Source: Sphingomonas sp. CFBP 13720
Lineage (GTDB): Bacteria; Pseudomonadota; Alphaproteobacteria; Sphingomonadales; Sphingomonadaceae
NCBI RefSeq assembly: GCF_014842075.1
Contig: NZ_JACYVA010000001.1
Coordinates: forward strand, 988,474 to 1,052,473
DNA length: 64,000 bases
Reading direction: 5' to 3'
Both the position numbers and the translations under genes were made by a program. The notes under the pieces were generated by a model. It did no database searches. It had not been told where the DNA came from and was given only the letters and a program-made list of their open reading frames with translations. This document shows, one piece after another, positions 43,698 to 60,536 of the stretch. How positions within the stretch are numbered: position 1 is the stretch's first letter; every line of letters starts with the position of its first letter.

Positions 43698-45092
43698 TCA
43701 CTTGGCTCCCGCGACGATGGTATAAACCGACCGGTTGGTCGGGCGCAGATATTCGCGCGCCGTCTTCTGGATCAGCGCGGGCGTCACGCTGGCGAACCCC
43801 GCCTCGATCCGGTTCACCGCCTGCGGATCATTGTCGAACAACGCATAGACCGAGAGCAGGTCGATCAAACCGACGCGCGTGCCGCCATCCACCGACGAAT
43901 AAAGATCGGATCGCAACTTGGTGCGGGCGCGGTCGAGTTCCGCCTGCGGGACCGGGGTGGTCGAAAGACCGGCGATGACCGGGTCGACCGCCGCGCGGAT
44001 CTGCGCATCGGTCAGTTGCGCGTCATGGGTGAAATTGAACCGCCACAGCATGGGGCCGTTGTAATTGTACATGTTGCCCAGATCGGCGTTGATTCCGCCC
44101 GACAGGTCGCCCGTAATCTCCTTTTCCCGGACCAGCGCGCGTTGCAGGCGGCTGTCGTCGCCCTGCAACAGCAACTGGTCGATCAGGCCCATCGCATACC
44201 ATTCGGGCGTGCCGCGCGGCGGCATGTGATATCCCGCCGCCCAGCCGGGTTTCGGGGCCAGTGCGTCGATGCGGCTGCGCGTCTTTTCGGCGGTCTGGCG
44301 CGGTTCGGTCAGGTCGGGCAGCACCACCGGCTGCCCCTTTTGCAGCGACCCGAAATATTTGCGGACCATCGCCTCCGCCTGCGCATAATCGATGTCGCCC
44401 GCGACCACGAGCACGGCGTTGTTCGGGCGATAGAAGGCGTCGAAGAACTGTTTGGCATCGTCGACGGTCGCCGCCTCGATCTCCTTCAATTCGCCGTAGA
44501 AATTATGGCTGTTGTGCCAGTTGGTGTTGGCCAGCATCGGCAGGTCGATCCACGGCCATGTGCCATAGGGCTGGTTGAGGACGTTGACCTTCACCTCGTT
44601 GCCGACCACGCCCTGCTGGTTCTTCAGCACCGCGTCGTCGATGACCGGACGCGCCATCCGGTCCGCTTCCAGCCACAGGATGCGTTCCAGCGCGTTCGAC
44701 GGCACGATTTCGAAATAATTCGTGAAATCGAACCGGGTCGACCCGTTCATGATGCCGCCCGCGCTGGTGACGGTGTTGATGAACACGCCCTTCGGCGCGT
44801 TCTGCGATCCCTGGAACATCAGATGTTCGAACAGATGCGCAAATCCGGTGCGCGCGCGCGGCTCGACCCGGAAACCGATGCCGTAATAGACGCCGACCGT
44901 AACGGTCGGGGCCAGCGTGTCGCGCGACAGCACCACTTTCAGCCCGTTGGGCAAGGTGACGTAGCGCATGTCGATCGCCAGCCGCGCGGGCGCGGTCGTG
45001 GTCGCGGCGGCGGACGTCTGTGCGGCAGCCCCCGCAATGGGCAGCGCGGCCAATGCCGTCGCCAGCAACCCGATGGTCGTCCGTCGCATCAT
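43698..45092 (-). CDS. Exported M16-family zinc peptidase, catalytic subunit
   Basis: 464-residue M16 metallopeptidase with a signal peptide ending near AGAAA. The zinc motif is HLFEH at about residues 84-88 (HxxEH), followed by the conserved LEADRMARPVIDDAVLKNQQ and NEVKV, which supplies the third ligand. This is the alpha-type active partner of the inactive protein encoded next. ATG 45092 overlaps the XRE gene stop by 4 bases and is preceded by GGGGGA. Order in the operon is DUF2975, XRE regulator, active M16, inactive M16. Confidence 0.92.
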   Translation of the reverse strand: MMRRTTIGLLATALAALPIAGAAAQTSAAATTTAPARLAIDMRYVTLPNGLKVVLSRDTLAPTVTVGVYYGIGFRVEPRARTGFAHLFEHLMFQGSQNAPKGVFINTVTSAGGIMNGSTRFDFTNYFEIVPSNALERILWLEADRMARPVIDDAVLKNQQGVVGNEVKVNVLNQPYGTWPWIDLPMLANTNWHNSHNFYGELKEIEAATVDDAKQFFDAFYRPNNAVLVVAGDIDYAQAEAMVRKYFGSLQKGQPVVLPDLTEPRQTAEKTRSRIDALAPKPGWAAGYHMPPRGTPEWYAMGLIDQLLLQGDDSRLQRALVREKEITGDLSGGINADLGNMYNYNGPMLWRFNFTHDAQLTDAQIRAAVDPVIAGLSTTPVPQAELDRARTKLRSDLYSSVDGGTRVGLIDLLSVYALFDNDPQAVNRIEAGFASVTPALIQKTAREYLRPTNRSVYTIVAGAK

Positions 45093-45319
45093 ATCGTTTC
45101 CCCCTGTCGGTCGTCGTCGGTGGTGTGCGTCAGGATATCGCCCGGCTGGCATTCCAGCACGCGACAGATCGCATCGAGCGTGGTGAAGCGGATCGCGCGC
45201 GCCTTGCCGGTCTTCAGGATCGACAGGTTGGCCAGCGTGATATCGACCGACTGCGCCAGTTCGGTCAGCGTCATGCGCCGCGCCAGCAGCACTTCGTCGA
45301 GACGGACGTGCACGCCCAT
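45089..45319 (-). CDS. XRE-family transcriptional regulator (YozG-like)
   Basis: 76-residue protein that is little more than a Cro/C1 helix-turn-helix: RLDEVLLARRMTLTELAQSV is helices 1-2 and ANLSILKTGKARAIRFTTLD includes the recognition helix. The C-terminus LECQPGDILTH is typical of the YozG/HTH_26 group. Such regulators are usually paired with a small DUF2975 membrane protein, as here. It overlaps DUF2975 by one base upstream and the M16 gene by four bases downstream. Confidence 0.9.
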   Translation of the reverse strand: MGVHVRLDEVLLARRMTLTELAQSVDITLANLSILKTGKARAIRFTTLDAICRVLECQPGDILTHTTDDDRQGETI

Positions 45320-45840
45320 CAGACCGTGCCCTCAAGATCTTCGCGCAGCACCGCACCTTCGGCGAACACCCGCGCCAGCACGAACGCGACCAGCACCGAC
45401 AACCATCCGCCGATCGAGATCATCGACCCGTCGGGTCCGATGCCCAACCCTTCGAAGCGTCGCACGATCAGCAGCAGCGGGAAATCGAGCAGCTGGATCG
45501 CCAGCAGGGCCCAGCCGATCTGGCGCACCCGCGCGGCATTCGGGGCGACGAACGTCTCCCCGGCGCGCACCGTCCCGATCACGGCGGCAAGACGCGAGAA
45601 GATCCAGTGCGCCGGGACGGCCGCGACGGCCCCCAGCAACAGCAGCAACCGGATGCCGCCCGCGACGCGCGCGGCGTCTGCCGCCGGATGCGCGGCCGCG
45701 ATCCGCGTAGCGATCCAGTCGTGCAACGGCACGCTGGCGATCGCGCCCGCCACGAAGCCGATCGCCAAGACGATGTTGAGCACCAGCAATATCCGCAGCA
45801 GCAGCACGGTGAATCGCAGTACCCTGTCGCGTCGCATCAT
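45319..45840 (-). CDS. DUF2975 membrane protein
   Basis: 173-residue inner-membrane protein with four predicted helices (VLRFTVLLLRILLVLNIVLA, GGIRLLLLLGAVAAVPAHWI, IGWALLAIQLLDFPLLLIVR, ISIGGWLSVLVAFVLARVFA), the DUF2975 plan. GETFVAPNAARVRQIGWALL is the family signature region. ATG 45840 has GGGGGCGGCG before it; an in-frame extension to 45918 was rejected. Its stop overlaps the XRE start. It may sequester or signal to the XRE protein; that is inference from the recurrent pairing. Confidence 0.87.
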   Translation of the reverse strand: MMRRDRVLRFTVLLLRILLVLNIVLAIGFVAGAIASVPLHDWIATRIAAAHPAADAARVAGGIRLLLLLGAVAAVPAHWIFSRLAAVIGTVRAGETFVAPNAARVRQIGWALLAIQLLDFPLLLIVRRFEGLGIGPDGSMISIGGWLSVLVAFVLARVFAEGAVLREDLEGTV

Positions 45841-46029
45841 CGCCGCCCCCTGCTGCGTCGATCGAAGGCTAACCCCGATATCGAATATCGGCAAGGGTCG
45901 CGGTGGGGAAAGGGTCAAGGGGTGTGTCCGGTATCATCGGGAAGCGCATGCGCGTGCGCGGGCCGCCCCCGGACGGGTCCGGGCGGCGGTGGAAAGGGGG
46001 AAAGCGGAACGTCGTGCCGTTCCGTCCGG

Positions 46030-47214
46030 TCAGGATCGCCGCACTTCGCCATGCAGCCGGGCTTCCAGCCGGTCGACCATCCGGTCGCCGCGATCGACGA
46101 ACACCGGGGACAGCTTGCCGTTGGGCAGCACGGGGCCGACGACGAACGCCGCGCTGGTCCTCGATTCACGTCCGTCGGCCCAGCGATACCGGGCGTCGAT
46201 CGCCATCACCGGCACGAAGAACGGCCGTTCGTTCGCAGTGACGATAGTCAGCGCACCCTTCGGCAACGACATCGTCGCCTCCAGCCGGCGGCGCTCCCCC
46301 GGCGCGACCGGGAACGGATCGAGCGCCGCTGCGGCATCGTCCGCAAGGAACGCCGCGATCTGTTCGTCCTGCCGGGCATTGGCGGTCAGCAGCAACGTCG
46401 CGATCCGCACTTCCTCGACCGGAATGTCGGTCGCGTTGCCGACGCTTAGGTCGAAATCGAGCAGCGCCTGTTCGCCCTGCAAGCCGACGCGCAACGGCGC
46501 GAGTTGGAACTCCAGCGCGCGCGGCGGCAGAGGAGCCGGCACTGGCGGAACTGGCGGTGTGCTTGATGTCGGCGGGGTCTGGGGCGTTGGCGGTGTCGCA
46601 GGCACGGGCGGGGTCGGCACGGCGACCGGCGCAGGCGGAGCGGTGGCCGGGACGGGTACGTCGACCGGTTGGGCGACCTCGAAGGCCACATCACCGCGCC
46701 GACGCTTGCCAAGGACCAGCGCGATCAGACCGGCAACGGCCAGCCCCGCAACGAACCACAACCATCCCGGAATGCCCGATGCCGGGTCGGCCGGGGCCGC
46801 CTGCTCCGCACCTGCCGATGGCGTATCGACGGTGGCTGACGCCGGCGTATCCTCGACCGTACCGACCTGCTCCACCGGATCGGGAACCGGCGCAGACTCC
46901 GCCGTCGCCACCGGTGCAGCTACGTTGGGAACAGGATTCGCACGCGACGTCGGCGCGGGCGTTGGACGCGGCACGGGCGTGGCACGCGGCGTCGGCACCG
47001 GCGTCGCGGTAGCTCGGACGGTCGGCACGACCAGCGGACGCGGCGTTGGCGTAGCGGTCGGTGTGGACGTCGGTACGGGCACCGGCGTCGGCACCGGTTG
47101 CGGCGTGATGTCGTAGATCGGCACCGTACCGTCGGTCTGCGTGACCTGCGCAGCGGCCGGTGCGGATGGGACGGCGATGGCGGCGGTGACCGCGAGCGGG
47201 AGAAGGGACTGCAT
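46030..47214 (-). CDS. Proline-rich single-pass membrane protein, function unknown
   Basis: 394 residues. A signal peptide (LPLAVTAAIAVPSAPAAAQ) is followed by about 100 residues of Pro/Thr/Val repeats (VPTPVPVPTSTPTATPTPRP), then a membrane helix at 148-169 (IPGWLWFVAGLAVAGLIALV), a basic stop-transfer KRRR, a second Pro-rich stretch (TPPVPATPPTPQTPPTSSTP) and a C-terminal beta domain (about 233-394; FQLAPLRVGLQGEQALLDFD, GERRRLEATMSLPKGALTIV). The architecture resembles envelope proteins with extended spacers. I do not recognise the C-terminal domain. ATG 47214 fits the signal peptide; the frame could run to 47337. It is divergent from rpoB. Confidence 0.72.
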   Translation of the reverse strand: MQSLLPLAVTAAIAVPSAPAAAQVTQTDGTVPIYDITPQPVPTPVPVPTSTPTATPTPRPLVVPTVRATATPVPTPRATPVPRPTPAPTSRANPVPNVAAPVATAESAPVPDPVEQVGTVEDTPASATVDTPSAGAEQAAPADPASGIPGWLWFVAGLAVAGLIALVLGKRRRGDVAFEVAQPVDVPVPATAPPAPVAVPTPPVPATPPTPQTPPTSSTPPVPPVPAPLPPRALEFQLAPLRVGLQGEQALLDFDLSVGNATDIPVEEVRIATLLLTANARQDEQIAAFLADDAAAALDPFPVAPGERRRLEATMSLPKGALTIVTANERPFFVPVMAIDARYRWADGRESRTSAAFVVGPVLPNGKLSPVFVDRGDRMVDRLEARLHGEVRRS

Positions 47215-47550
47215 TGCCGTTCTCAACCGGGCTTTTACGCCTCGCGTCAGCCACCCTGGCCGCCAGTTGCGACGAACCGCCCCCATGTCGCGGCCAACCG
47301 ATCGGGTCCACGTTCGACGCGTGACCCGCGTTGACACATCCCTGCCCTGCTTCTATATCGCAGACTTGCTTCAGGACCGGGAAAGAATGCGTCGTCGCGC
47401 AACGCATTGCATGTATGGGCCTGATGCCATTGCAGGACGCTCGAACAGCTGCGACCCCATGCGGGGTGCGCGGCTTTCGTCGTCCTGATCGCACGCCAGC
47501 CCGGCCGGCACCGGGTGCAGAATTCGATACAGCACGAGGCCAACGACTCC
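47215..47550. promoter_or_regulatory. rpoB upstream region and leader
   Basis: 336 bases between the divergent Pro-rich gene and rpoB. It holds the promoter at 47331-47359 and about 185 bases of rpoB leader after the expected start site. I saw no L10- or L1-like binding structure, but could not fold the RNA. Confidence 0.55.
47331..47359 (+). promoter_or_regulatory. Strong sigma-70-type promoter of rpoBC
   Basis: TTGACA at 47331-47336, a 17-base spacer, then TATATC at 47354-47359. The -35 box is consensus, the spacing ideal and the -10 box close to consensus. Transcription should start near 47366. Confidence 0.75.
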
Positions 47551-51696
<4,146 letters not shown>

Positions 51697-51701
51697 GGAT
51701 G

Positions 51702-51728
51702 GGGCGTCGCATGACGAATGCGACGCCC
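51702..51728 (+). other. Hairpin in the rpoB-rpoC spacer
   Basis: GGGCGTCGCAT, loop GACGA, ATGCGACGCCC: a perfect 11-bp stem 5 bases after the rpoB stop. Only TT and then C-rich sequence follow, so it is more likely an RNase processing or mRNA-stability element than a full terminator. Confidence 0.55.
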
Positions 51729-51773
51729 TTCCCCCTCGCCTGACGAATTTTCCCTCCCTGTGAGGAAAGCAAA

Positions 51774-56054
<4,281 letters not shown>

Positions 56055-56082
56055 TCGTTCGGGTTCGCATCGTGAAGTAAGG

Positions 56083-56116
56083 AAACCGCCGTCCGGGCAA
56101 CCGGGCGGCGGTTTTC
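56083..56116 (+). terminator. Rho-independent terminator of rpoBC
   Basis: ACCGCCGTCCGG, loop GCAA, CCGGGCGGCGGT: a 12-bp stem with one G-U pair, flanked by AAA and TTTT. It begins about 30 bases after the rpoC stop. Confidence 0.85.
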
Positions 56117-56257
56117 GTTCGTACGTGGACGCCGCGTCCGCCGACGCCGGGTGGCGGCATGCGCACCCTGCCCGCGCCACAATAACCGCCGCCGCCGATT
56201 GCCTTCCTGCGTGGGTTCCGATACCCAATAATCAGACAAGTACAGGAAGGGATAATC

Positions 56258-57853
56258 GTGCGAACCATGACTCGCCGCCGCCCGTGGGGGCACCACGCCC
56301 GCACATTGTTCACCGGCACCGCCGCGCTGTTCTGCGCCGTCACCGCGACCGCGCAGACCGCATCCGCCCCGCCGCCCGAACCCGCCCGCATCGCGGTGCG
56401 TGGCGATCAGCCCGGCCCGACCTATGACCGGCGCATCTTCACCCAGTTCGCCGAGCATCTTGGCACCGGCATCTATGGCGGGCTGTGGGTCGGCAACAGC
56501 CGCACCATCCCCAACACGCGCGGTTTCCGCAACGACGTCGTCGCCGCGCTCAAGCGGCTGGGCGTACCCGCGATCCGCTGGCCCGGCGGCTGCTTCGCCG
56601 ACGAATATCACTGGCGGGAAGGGATCGGGCCGAAGAACAAGCGCCCGGTCAAGATCAACACCCATTGGGGCGGCGTGACCGAGGACAATGCGGTCGGTAC
56701 GCATGAATTCATGGACCTGACCGAACAGGTCGGGGCCGAAGCCTATATCTCGGGCAATGTCGGCAATGGCAGCCCGCAGGAAATGGCGGAATGGGTCGAA
56801 TACATGACCCAGCAGGCCGGCACGCTGGCCGACGAACGCGCCCGCAACGGCCGCAAGGAACCGTGGAAGGTGCCGTATTTCGGCATCGGCAACGAATTAT
56901 GGGGCTGCGGCGGCAACATGCGCCCGGAATATGCGGCGGACGTCACCCGCCGTTATTCGACCTTCATCAAATCGCCACAGGGCAGCCGCGTCCTGAAAAT
57001 CGCGTCGGGCGCGAATTCGGACGATTACAACTGGACGGAAGTGATGTTGCGCGAGGCGATCGGCCAGATAGACGCGGTGTCGCTGCATTACTACACCGTT
57101 CCCGGCGGGTGGGCGCCCAAGGCGTCGCCGGTCGATTTCGACGAGGCCGGCTGGGCGGAAACGCTGGCGGGGACGTGGAAGATGGAGGAACTGATCGCGA
57201 AGCACTCCGCGATCATGGACAAGTACGATCCCAAGAAGCGCGTGTGGCTGGCGGTCGACGAATGGGGGACGTGGTACGGGCAGGACCCCGGCACGCATCC
57301 GGGGTTCCTGCGTCAGCAGAATACGATGCGCGACGCGCTGGTCGCCGCGATCAACCTGAACATCTTCGCCAAACACGCCGATCGGGTGAAGATGACCGCG
57401 ATCGCGCAGATGGTGAACGTGCTCCAGGCGATGATCCTGACCGACGGTCCGAAGATGGTGCTGACCCCGACCTATCACGTGTTCGAGATGTACAAGCCGT
57501 ACATGGACGGCACCGTGCTGCCGATCGACGTGAAGTCCCCATGGTACAACAAGGATCAGTGGACGCTGCCCGCCGTCTCCGCATCGGCGGTACGCGGCAA
57601 GGACGGCGCGGTGCATGTCGCGCTGTCGAACGCCGATCCGAACCGCGCGCAGACGGTGGCGGTACAGTTGACCGGCGTGGCGGGAACCACGCTGACCGGC
57701 CGCATCCTGACCGCACCGACGATGAACGCGCATAACCGCTTCGACGCGCCGAACGAGGTGGTCCCGACCGCCTTCACTGGCGCGCAGTTGCAAGGCGGGA
57801 CGCTGAACGTCACGCTGCCGGCCAAATCGGTGGTGATGCTCGACCTGAAGTGA
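56258..57853 (+). CDS. Exported GH51 alpha-L-arabinofuranosidase
   Basis: 531-residue retaining glycosidase of family 51. A signal-like N-terminus (ARTLFTGTAALFCAVTATAQ) suggests export. The acid/base is Glu213 in GIGNELWGCGG and the nucleophile is Glu335 in VDEWGTWYG. Family marks QFAEHLGTGIYGGLWVGNS and RWPGGCFADEYHWREGIGP are early in the barrel, and a C-terminal beta-sandwich follows. GTG 56258 is chosen because AGGAAGG lies eight bases before it; ATG 56267 is nine bases later. It releases arabinose from arabinan or arabinoxylan, which the symporter and dehydratase at 18-22 kb could use. Confidence 0.92.
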   Translation: MRTMTRRRPWGHHARTLFTGTAALFCAVTATAQTASAPPPEPARIAVRGDQPGPTYDRRIFTQFAEHLGTGIYGGLWVGNSRTIPNTRGFRNDVVAALKRLGVPAIRWPGGCFADEYHWREGIGPKNKRPVKINTHWGGVTEDNAVGTHEFMDLTEQVGAEAYISGNVGNGSPQEMAEWVEYMTQQAGTLADERARNGRKEPWKVPYFGIGNELWGCGGNMRPEYAADVTRRYSTFIKSPQGSRVLKIASGANSDDYNWTEVMLREAIGQIDAVSLHYYTVPGGWAPKASPVDFDEAGWAETLAGTWKMEELIAKHSAIMDKYDPKKRVWLAVDEWGTWYGQDPGTHPGFLRQQNTMRDALVAAINLNIFAKHADRVKMTAIAQMVNVLQAMILTDGPKMVLTPTYHVFEMYKPYMDGTVLPIDVKSPWYNKDQWTLPAVSASAVRGKDGAVHVALSNADPNRAQTVAVQLTGVAGTTLTGRILTAPTMNAHNRFDAPNEVVPTAFTGAQLQGGTLNVTLPAKSVVMLDLK

Positions 57854-57858
57854 CCGTT

Positions 57859-57894
57859 CGTCCGAAGGTCCGCGGTACGGCGGACCTTCGGACG
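57859..57894. terminator. Hairpin after the GH51 gene
   Basis: CGTCCGAAGGTCCGC and its exact complement pair around a six-base loop (15-bp perfect stem), six bases after the GH51 stop. No U-run follows, so termination may be rho-dependent or the hairpin may stabilise the 3' end. Confidence 0.5.
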
Positions 57895-58091
57895 GAACCG
57901 GTCCGCTGCCGATCACAGCCATCGCTGGATGGTGGGTAGCGGGCCGAAACGGCAAAAAATGATCTTCCCGCGTTTTGGAACAGACCGGAAAATACCTTCC
58001 GCCGCCCCGTCATCGAGCGGCGAATTTTTGCGACTGCCCGGAGATATCCCGCGATCGTACCGACGTCGGCGTGACTGCGCGGCGGCAAGGC

Positions 58092-58574
58092 TTAGCGGCG
58101 AACCGCAAGCGCTCGAAGCCGGGCGGCTTGTGTCTGCGTCACGTTCGACCATGCTTTAGACTGACCGCAGTTGTAGTTAATCCACAACGCTCCCTTGGCT
58201 GCCGGTGGGTCGGTGCGTGGCGAAGGACGGGGCGTTAGAAAGAGGAGGTAGTCGCCGTCCAGATCGGGCGCTCCCCCTTCGCCATCCATGTAGAATCCGC
58301 CGCTGTTCCGCTCGGTGAAGAACGTGAACCTTTGCGGCAGATTACCCTTGAAGCTCTGGACGATTTTCAGTCGGTAGAGGGTCCAGGACCCGTCCTCATC
58401 CGACCAGTGGTATTCCGCGGAAACTACATGGGCGCGAACGACCCACTGCGCGTCCCTGAACTCCTGTTCGATACTCGTCTTTGCGTTGTCGACGCCATGG
58501 TAGATGCAGAGGGCGTGAGCAGGCGCTGCGAAAGCCGCAACGACACCGATGCAGATAAGGACCCGTAACAGCAT
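58092..58574 (-). CDS. Small secreted protein, TIMP/netrin-like N-terminus
   Basis: 160 residues. The signal peptide MLLRVLICIGVVAAFAAPAH ends just before ALCIYHG, which would put Cys23 at or near the mature N-terminus. The following EFRDAQWVVRAHVVSAEYHW and the strand pattern up to VQSFKGNLPQRFTFFTERNS resemble the OB-fold of TIMP/netrin-like bacterial proteins; GDYLLFLTPRPS and the second Cys (NYNCGQSK) also fit that family. It is an uncertain call. There is no Shine-Dalgarno sequence before ATG 58574. It is divergent from the endolysin gene. Confidence 0.6.
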   Translation of the reverse strand: MLLRVLICIGVVAAFAAPAHALCIYHGVDNAKTSIEQEFRDAQWVVRAHVVSAEYHWSDEDGSWTLYRLKIVQSFKGNLPQRFTFFTERNSGGFYMDGEGGAPDLDGDYLLFLTPRPSPRTDPPAAKGALWINYNCGQSKAWSNVTQTQAARLRALAVRR

Positions 58575-58746
58575 ACGGTACGATACCGAATGCAATGGCC
58601 GCCCGCCACGCCCTTTGGCTTGGATGGCGCACACGCCTACCGGCGCTCAATCGTCCGGCCCGGCCGGCATATTCGTCGTCCCCGCGACCGACGCTTTCCT
58701 ACAACGAACCGTTCCGGTTATGTTCCACCTCCAACAGGAGGACCAT

Positions 58747-59286
58747 ATGGACATCGACCGACTTATCGACGACCTGATCGAGCGCGAAGGCGGCTATGTC
58801 GATCACCCCGCCGACCGTGGCGGCCCGACCCGGTTCGGCGTCACCGAAGCCGTCGCGCGCGCCGATGGCTATCGCGGAGAAATGCGCGACTTCCCCCGCG
58901 CCCATGCCGTCCGCCTCTATCGCGACCGCTACTGGCGGCAGCCCGGCTTCGATCGCGTTGCGACGCGCGCACCGGTGCTGGCGGCCGAACTGTTCGACAC
59001 CGCCGTCAATATGGGACCGGTGGTCGCCGGCGGCTTTCTCCAGCGCACGCTCAACGCATTGAATCGCAACGCGCGCGACTGGCCGGACATCGCGTGCGAC
59101 GGCCGCGTCGGTCCCGCCACGCTCGCCGCGCTCGACGCGATGCTGGCGACACGCGGCACGCATGGCGAGGCGGTGCTGGTGAAGGCGGTCGAGGCGTTGC
59201 AGGGCGAACGCTACCTCGCACTGGCCGAAAGCCGCCCGGCGAACGAGGCGTTTCTCTATGGCTGGCTGGCGCATCGCATCGGGTGA
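58747..59286 (+). CDS. GH108 endolysin-like N-acetylmuramidase
   Basis: 179-residue peptidoglycan hydrolase of family 108, the group of phage endolysins and so-called secretion activators. The catalytic Glu14 is in EREGGYVDHPADRGGPTRFG, followed by the conserved YRDRYWRQPGF and FDTAVNMGP. The C-terminal part matches the peptidoglycan-binding domain PG_binding_3 (DGRVGPATLAALDAML, ANEAFLYGWLAHRI). There is no signal peptide, so release needs a holin. AGGAGG precedes ATG 58747. The holin gene follows after 136 bases. Confidence 0.9.
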   Translation: MDIDRLIDDLIEREGGYVDHPADRGGPTRFGVTEAVARADGYRGEMRDFPRAHAVRLYRDRYWRQPGFDRVATRAPVLAAELFDTAVNMGPVVAGGFLQRTLNALNRNARDWPDIACDGRVGPATLAALDAMLATRGTHGEAVLVKAVEALQGERYLALAESRPANEAFLYGWLAHRIG

Positions 59287-59422
59287 CACAAAACGCGTGC
59301 GAGTGTGACTTTCGTGACCTTTGGCCCCGCCGCGTCCTGGCCACCCTCCGGGTCCGTAGCCCGCCGACCCGGGCGCAACGCCGTTTGCATACCGATTTCG
59401 CTCCGATGAAAGGACTTCGACC

Positions 59423-59836
59423 ATGCCGATTCTCGACGGACTGATCGCCCCGATCGCGGGACTGCTCGACAAGCTGATCCCCGACCCCCGCGCCCGCGAC
59501 GCGGCCAAGCTGGAACTGCTCAAACTCGATGCCACGCGCGACCTCGATCAGGTGCGCGCGCAGATGGCGGCGATTGTGGCGGAGGCGCAGTCGCCCGACC
59601 CATGGACGTCGCGCGCGCGGCCGGGGTTCCTCTACGTGATGTACGCGCTGCTGCTATGGGCGATCCCGATGGGCCTGATCTCGGCGGTCCAGCCCGGCAT
59701 GGCGGAAGCGATCGCAAAGGGCATGACCGCCTATCTGCGCGGTATCCCGGAGGAACTCTACGCGCTCTTCGGCACCGGCTATCTCGGCTACACCGCGGCA
59801 CGGGCGTGGGGCAAGGCGAAGGGGAACGAACGCTAG
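59423..59836 (+). CDS. 3TM-type holin
   Basis: 137-residue phage-type holin of the 3TM family. The N-terminal helix PILDGLIAPIAGLLDKLIPD, a charged helical region KLDATRDLDQVRAQMAAIVA, SPDPWTSRARPGFLYVMYAL with the family-typical RP(G/F)LY, and two further hydrophobic stretches (LLLWAIPMGLISAVQPGMAE, YALFGTGYLGYTAARAWGKA) are visible. AAAGGA precedes ATG 59423. Together with the GH108 gene it forms a lysis pair without any other phage gene in the window. Confidence 0.85.
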   Translation: MPILDGLIAPIAGLLDKLIPDPRARDAAKLELLKLDATRDLDQVRAQMAAIVAEAQSPDPWTSRARPGFLYVMYALLLWAIPMGLISAVQPGMAEAIAKGMTAYLRGIPEELYALFGTGYLGYTAARAWGKAKGNER

Positions 59837-59889
59837 GACGGTCCACGGCGGGGGGGGCCTTCAACCGACGCCCCTCCCCAAGGCCGTAT

Positions 59890-59919
59890 CTTGAAGGTTG
59901 CGCCCCCCTGCCCCCATAT
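59890..59919 (+). promoter_or_regulatory. RpoH (heat-shock) type promoter of hslVU
   Basis: CTTGAAG at 59890-59896, a 15-base spacer and CCCCATAT at 59912-59919 match the sigma-32 consensus. Transcription would begin about 59925-59928, at or next to the hslV start codon. Confidence 0.75.
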
Positions 59920-59926
59920 CGCGCTC

Positions 59927-60478
59927 ATGAGCAAAGATACGGTGTGGCACGGCACCACGATTGTCTCCGTGCGCCGCAACGGTCGCGTGGTCATTGCCGG
60001 CGATGGACAGGTTTCCGCCGGCAATACGGTGATGAAGCCCAATGCCCGGAAAGTCCGCCCGCTGGGCGACGGCAAGGTCATCGCGGGGTTCGCAGGTGCG
60101 ACCGCCGATGCCTTCACGCTGTTCGAACGGCTGGAGGCCAAGCTGGAACGCCATCAGGGGCAATTGCTCCGCGCGGCGGTCGAGCTGGCGAAGGACTGGC
60201 GGACCGACAAGTTCCTGCGCAATCTCGAAGCGATGCTGATCGTCGCCGACAAGGACGTGACCTTGGTCGTCACCGGTAACGGCGACGTGCTCGAACCAGA
60301 AGCCGGCGTCGCCGCGATCGGGTCCGGCGGCAACTTCGCCCTCGCCGCCGCCCGCGCGCTGACCGAATATGAATCGGACGCCGAAAAGGTGGCGCGCAAG
60401 GCGCTGGGGATCGCCGCCGAACTCTGCGTCTTCACCAACGACCGCGTGACGCTGGAAGCACTCGACAGCGCTGCCTGA
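59927..60478 (+). CDS. hslV: ATP-dependent protease subunit HslV
   Basis: 183-residue proteasome-like peptidase that forms two stacked hexamers and works with HslU. ATG 59927 gives a nine-residue propeptide (MSKDTVWHG) that is removed to expose the N-terminal nucleophile Thr10 ([20 protein letters not shown]). Other marks are [40 protein letters not shown] and [14 protein letters not shown]. There is no Shine-Dalgarno sequence, which fits a near-leaderless mRNA from the promoter just upstream. hslU follows after 58 bases. Confidence 0.97.
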   Translation: MSKDTVWHGTTIVSVRRNGRVVIAGDGQVSAGNTVMKPNARKVRPLGDGKVIAGFAGATADAFTLFERLEAKLERHQGQLLRAAVELAKDWRTDKFLRNLEAMLIVADKDVTLVVTGNGDVLEPEAGVAAIGSGGNFALAAARALTEYESDAEKVARKALGIAAELCVFTNDRVTLEALDSAA

Positions 60479-60536
60479 CGCTTCTCCATTCCGTCGTCCC
60501 GGCGCAGACGCCGGGCGACGTTCCCACAGGAACATC

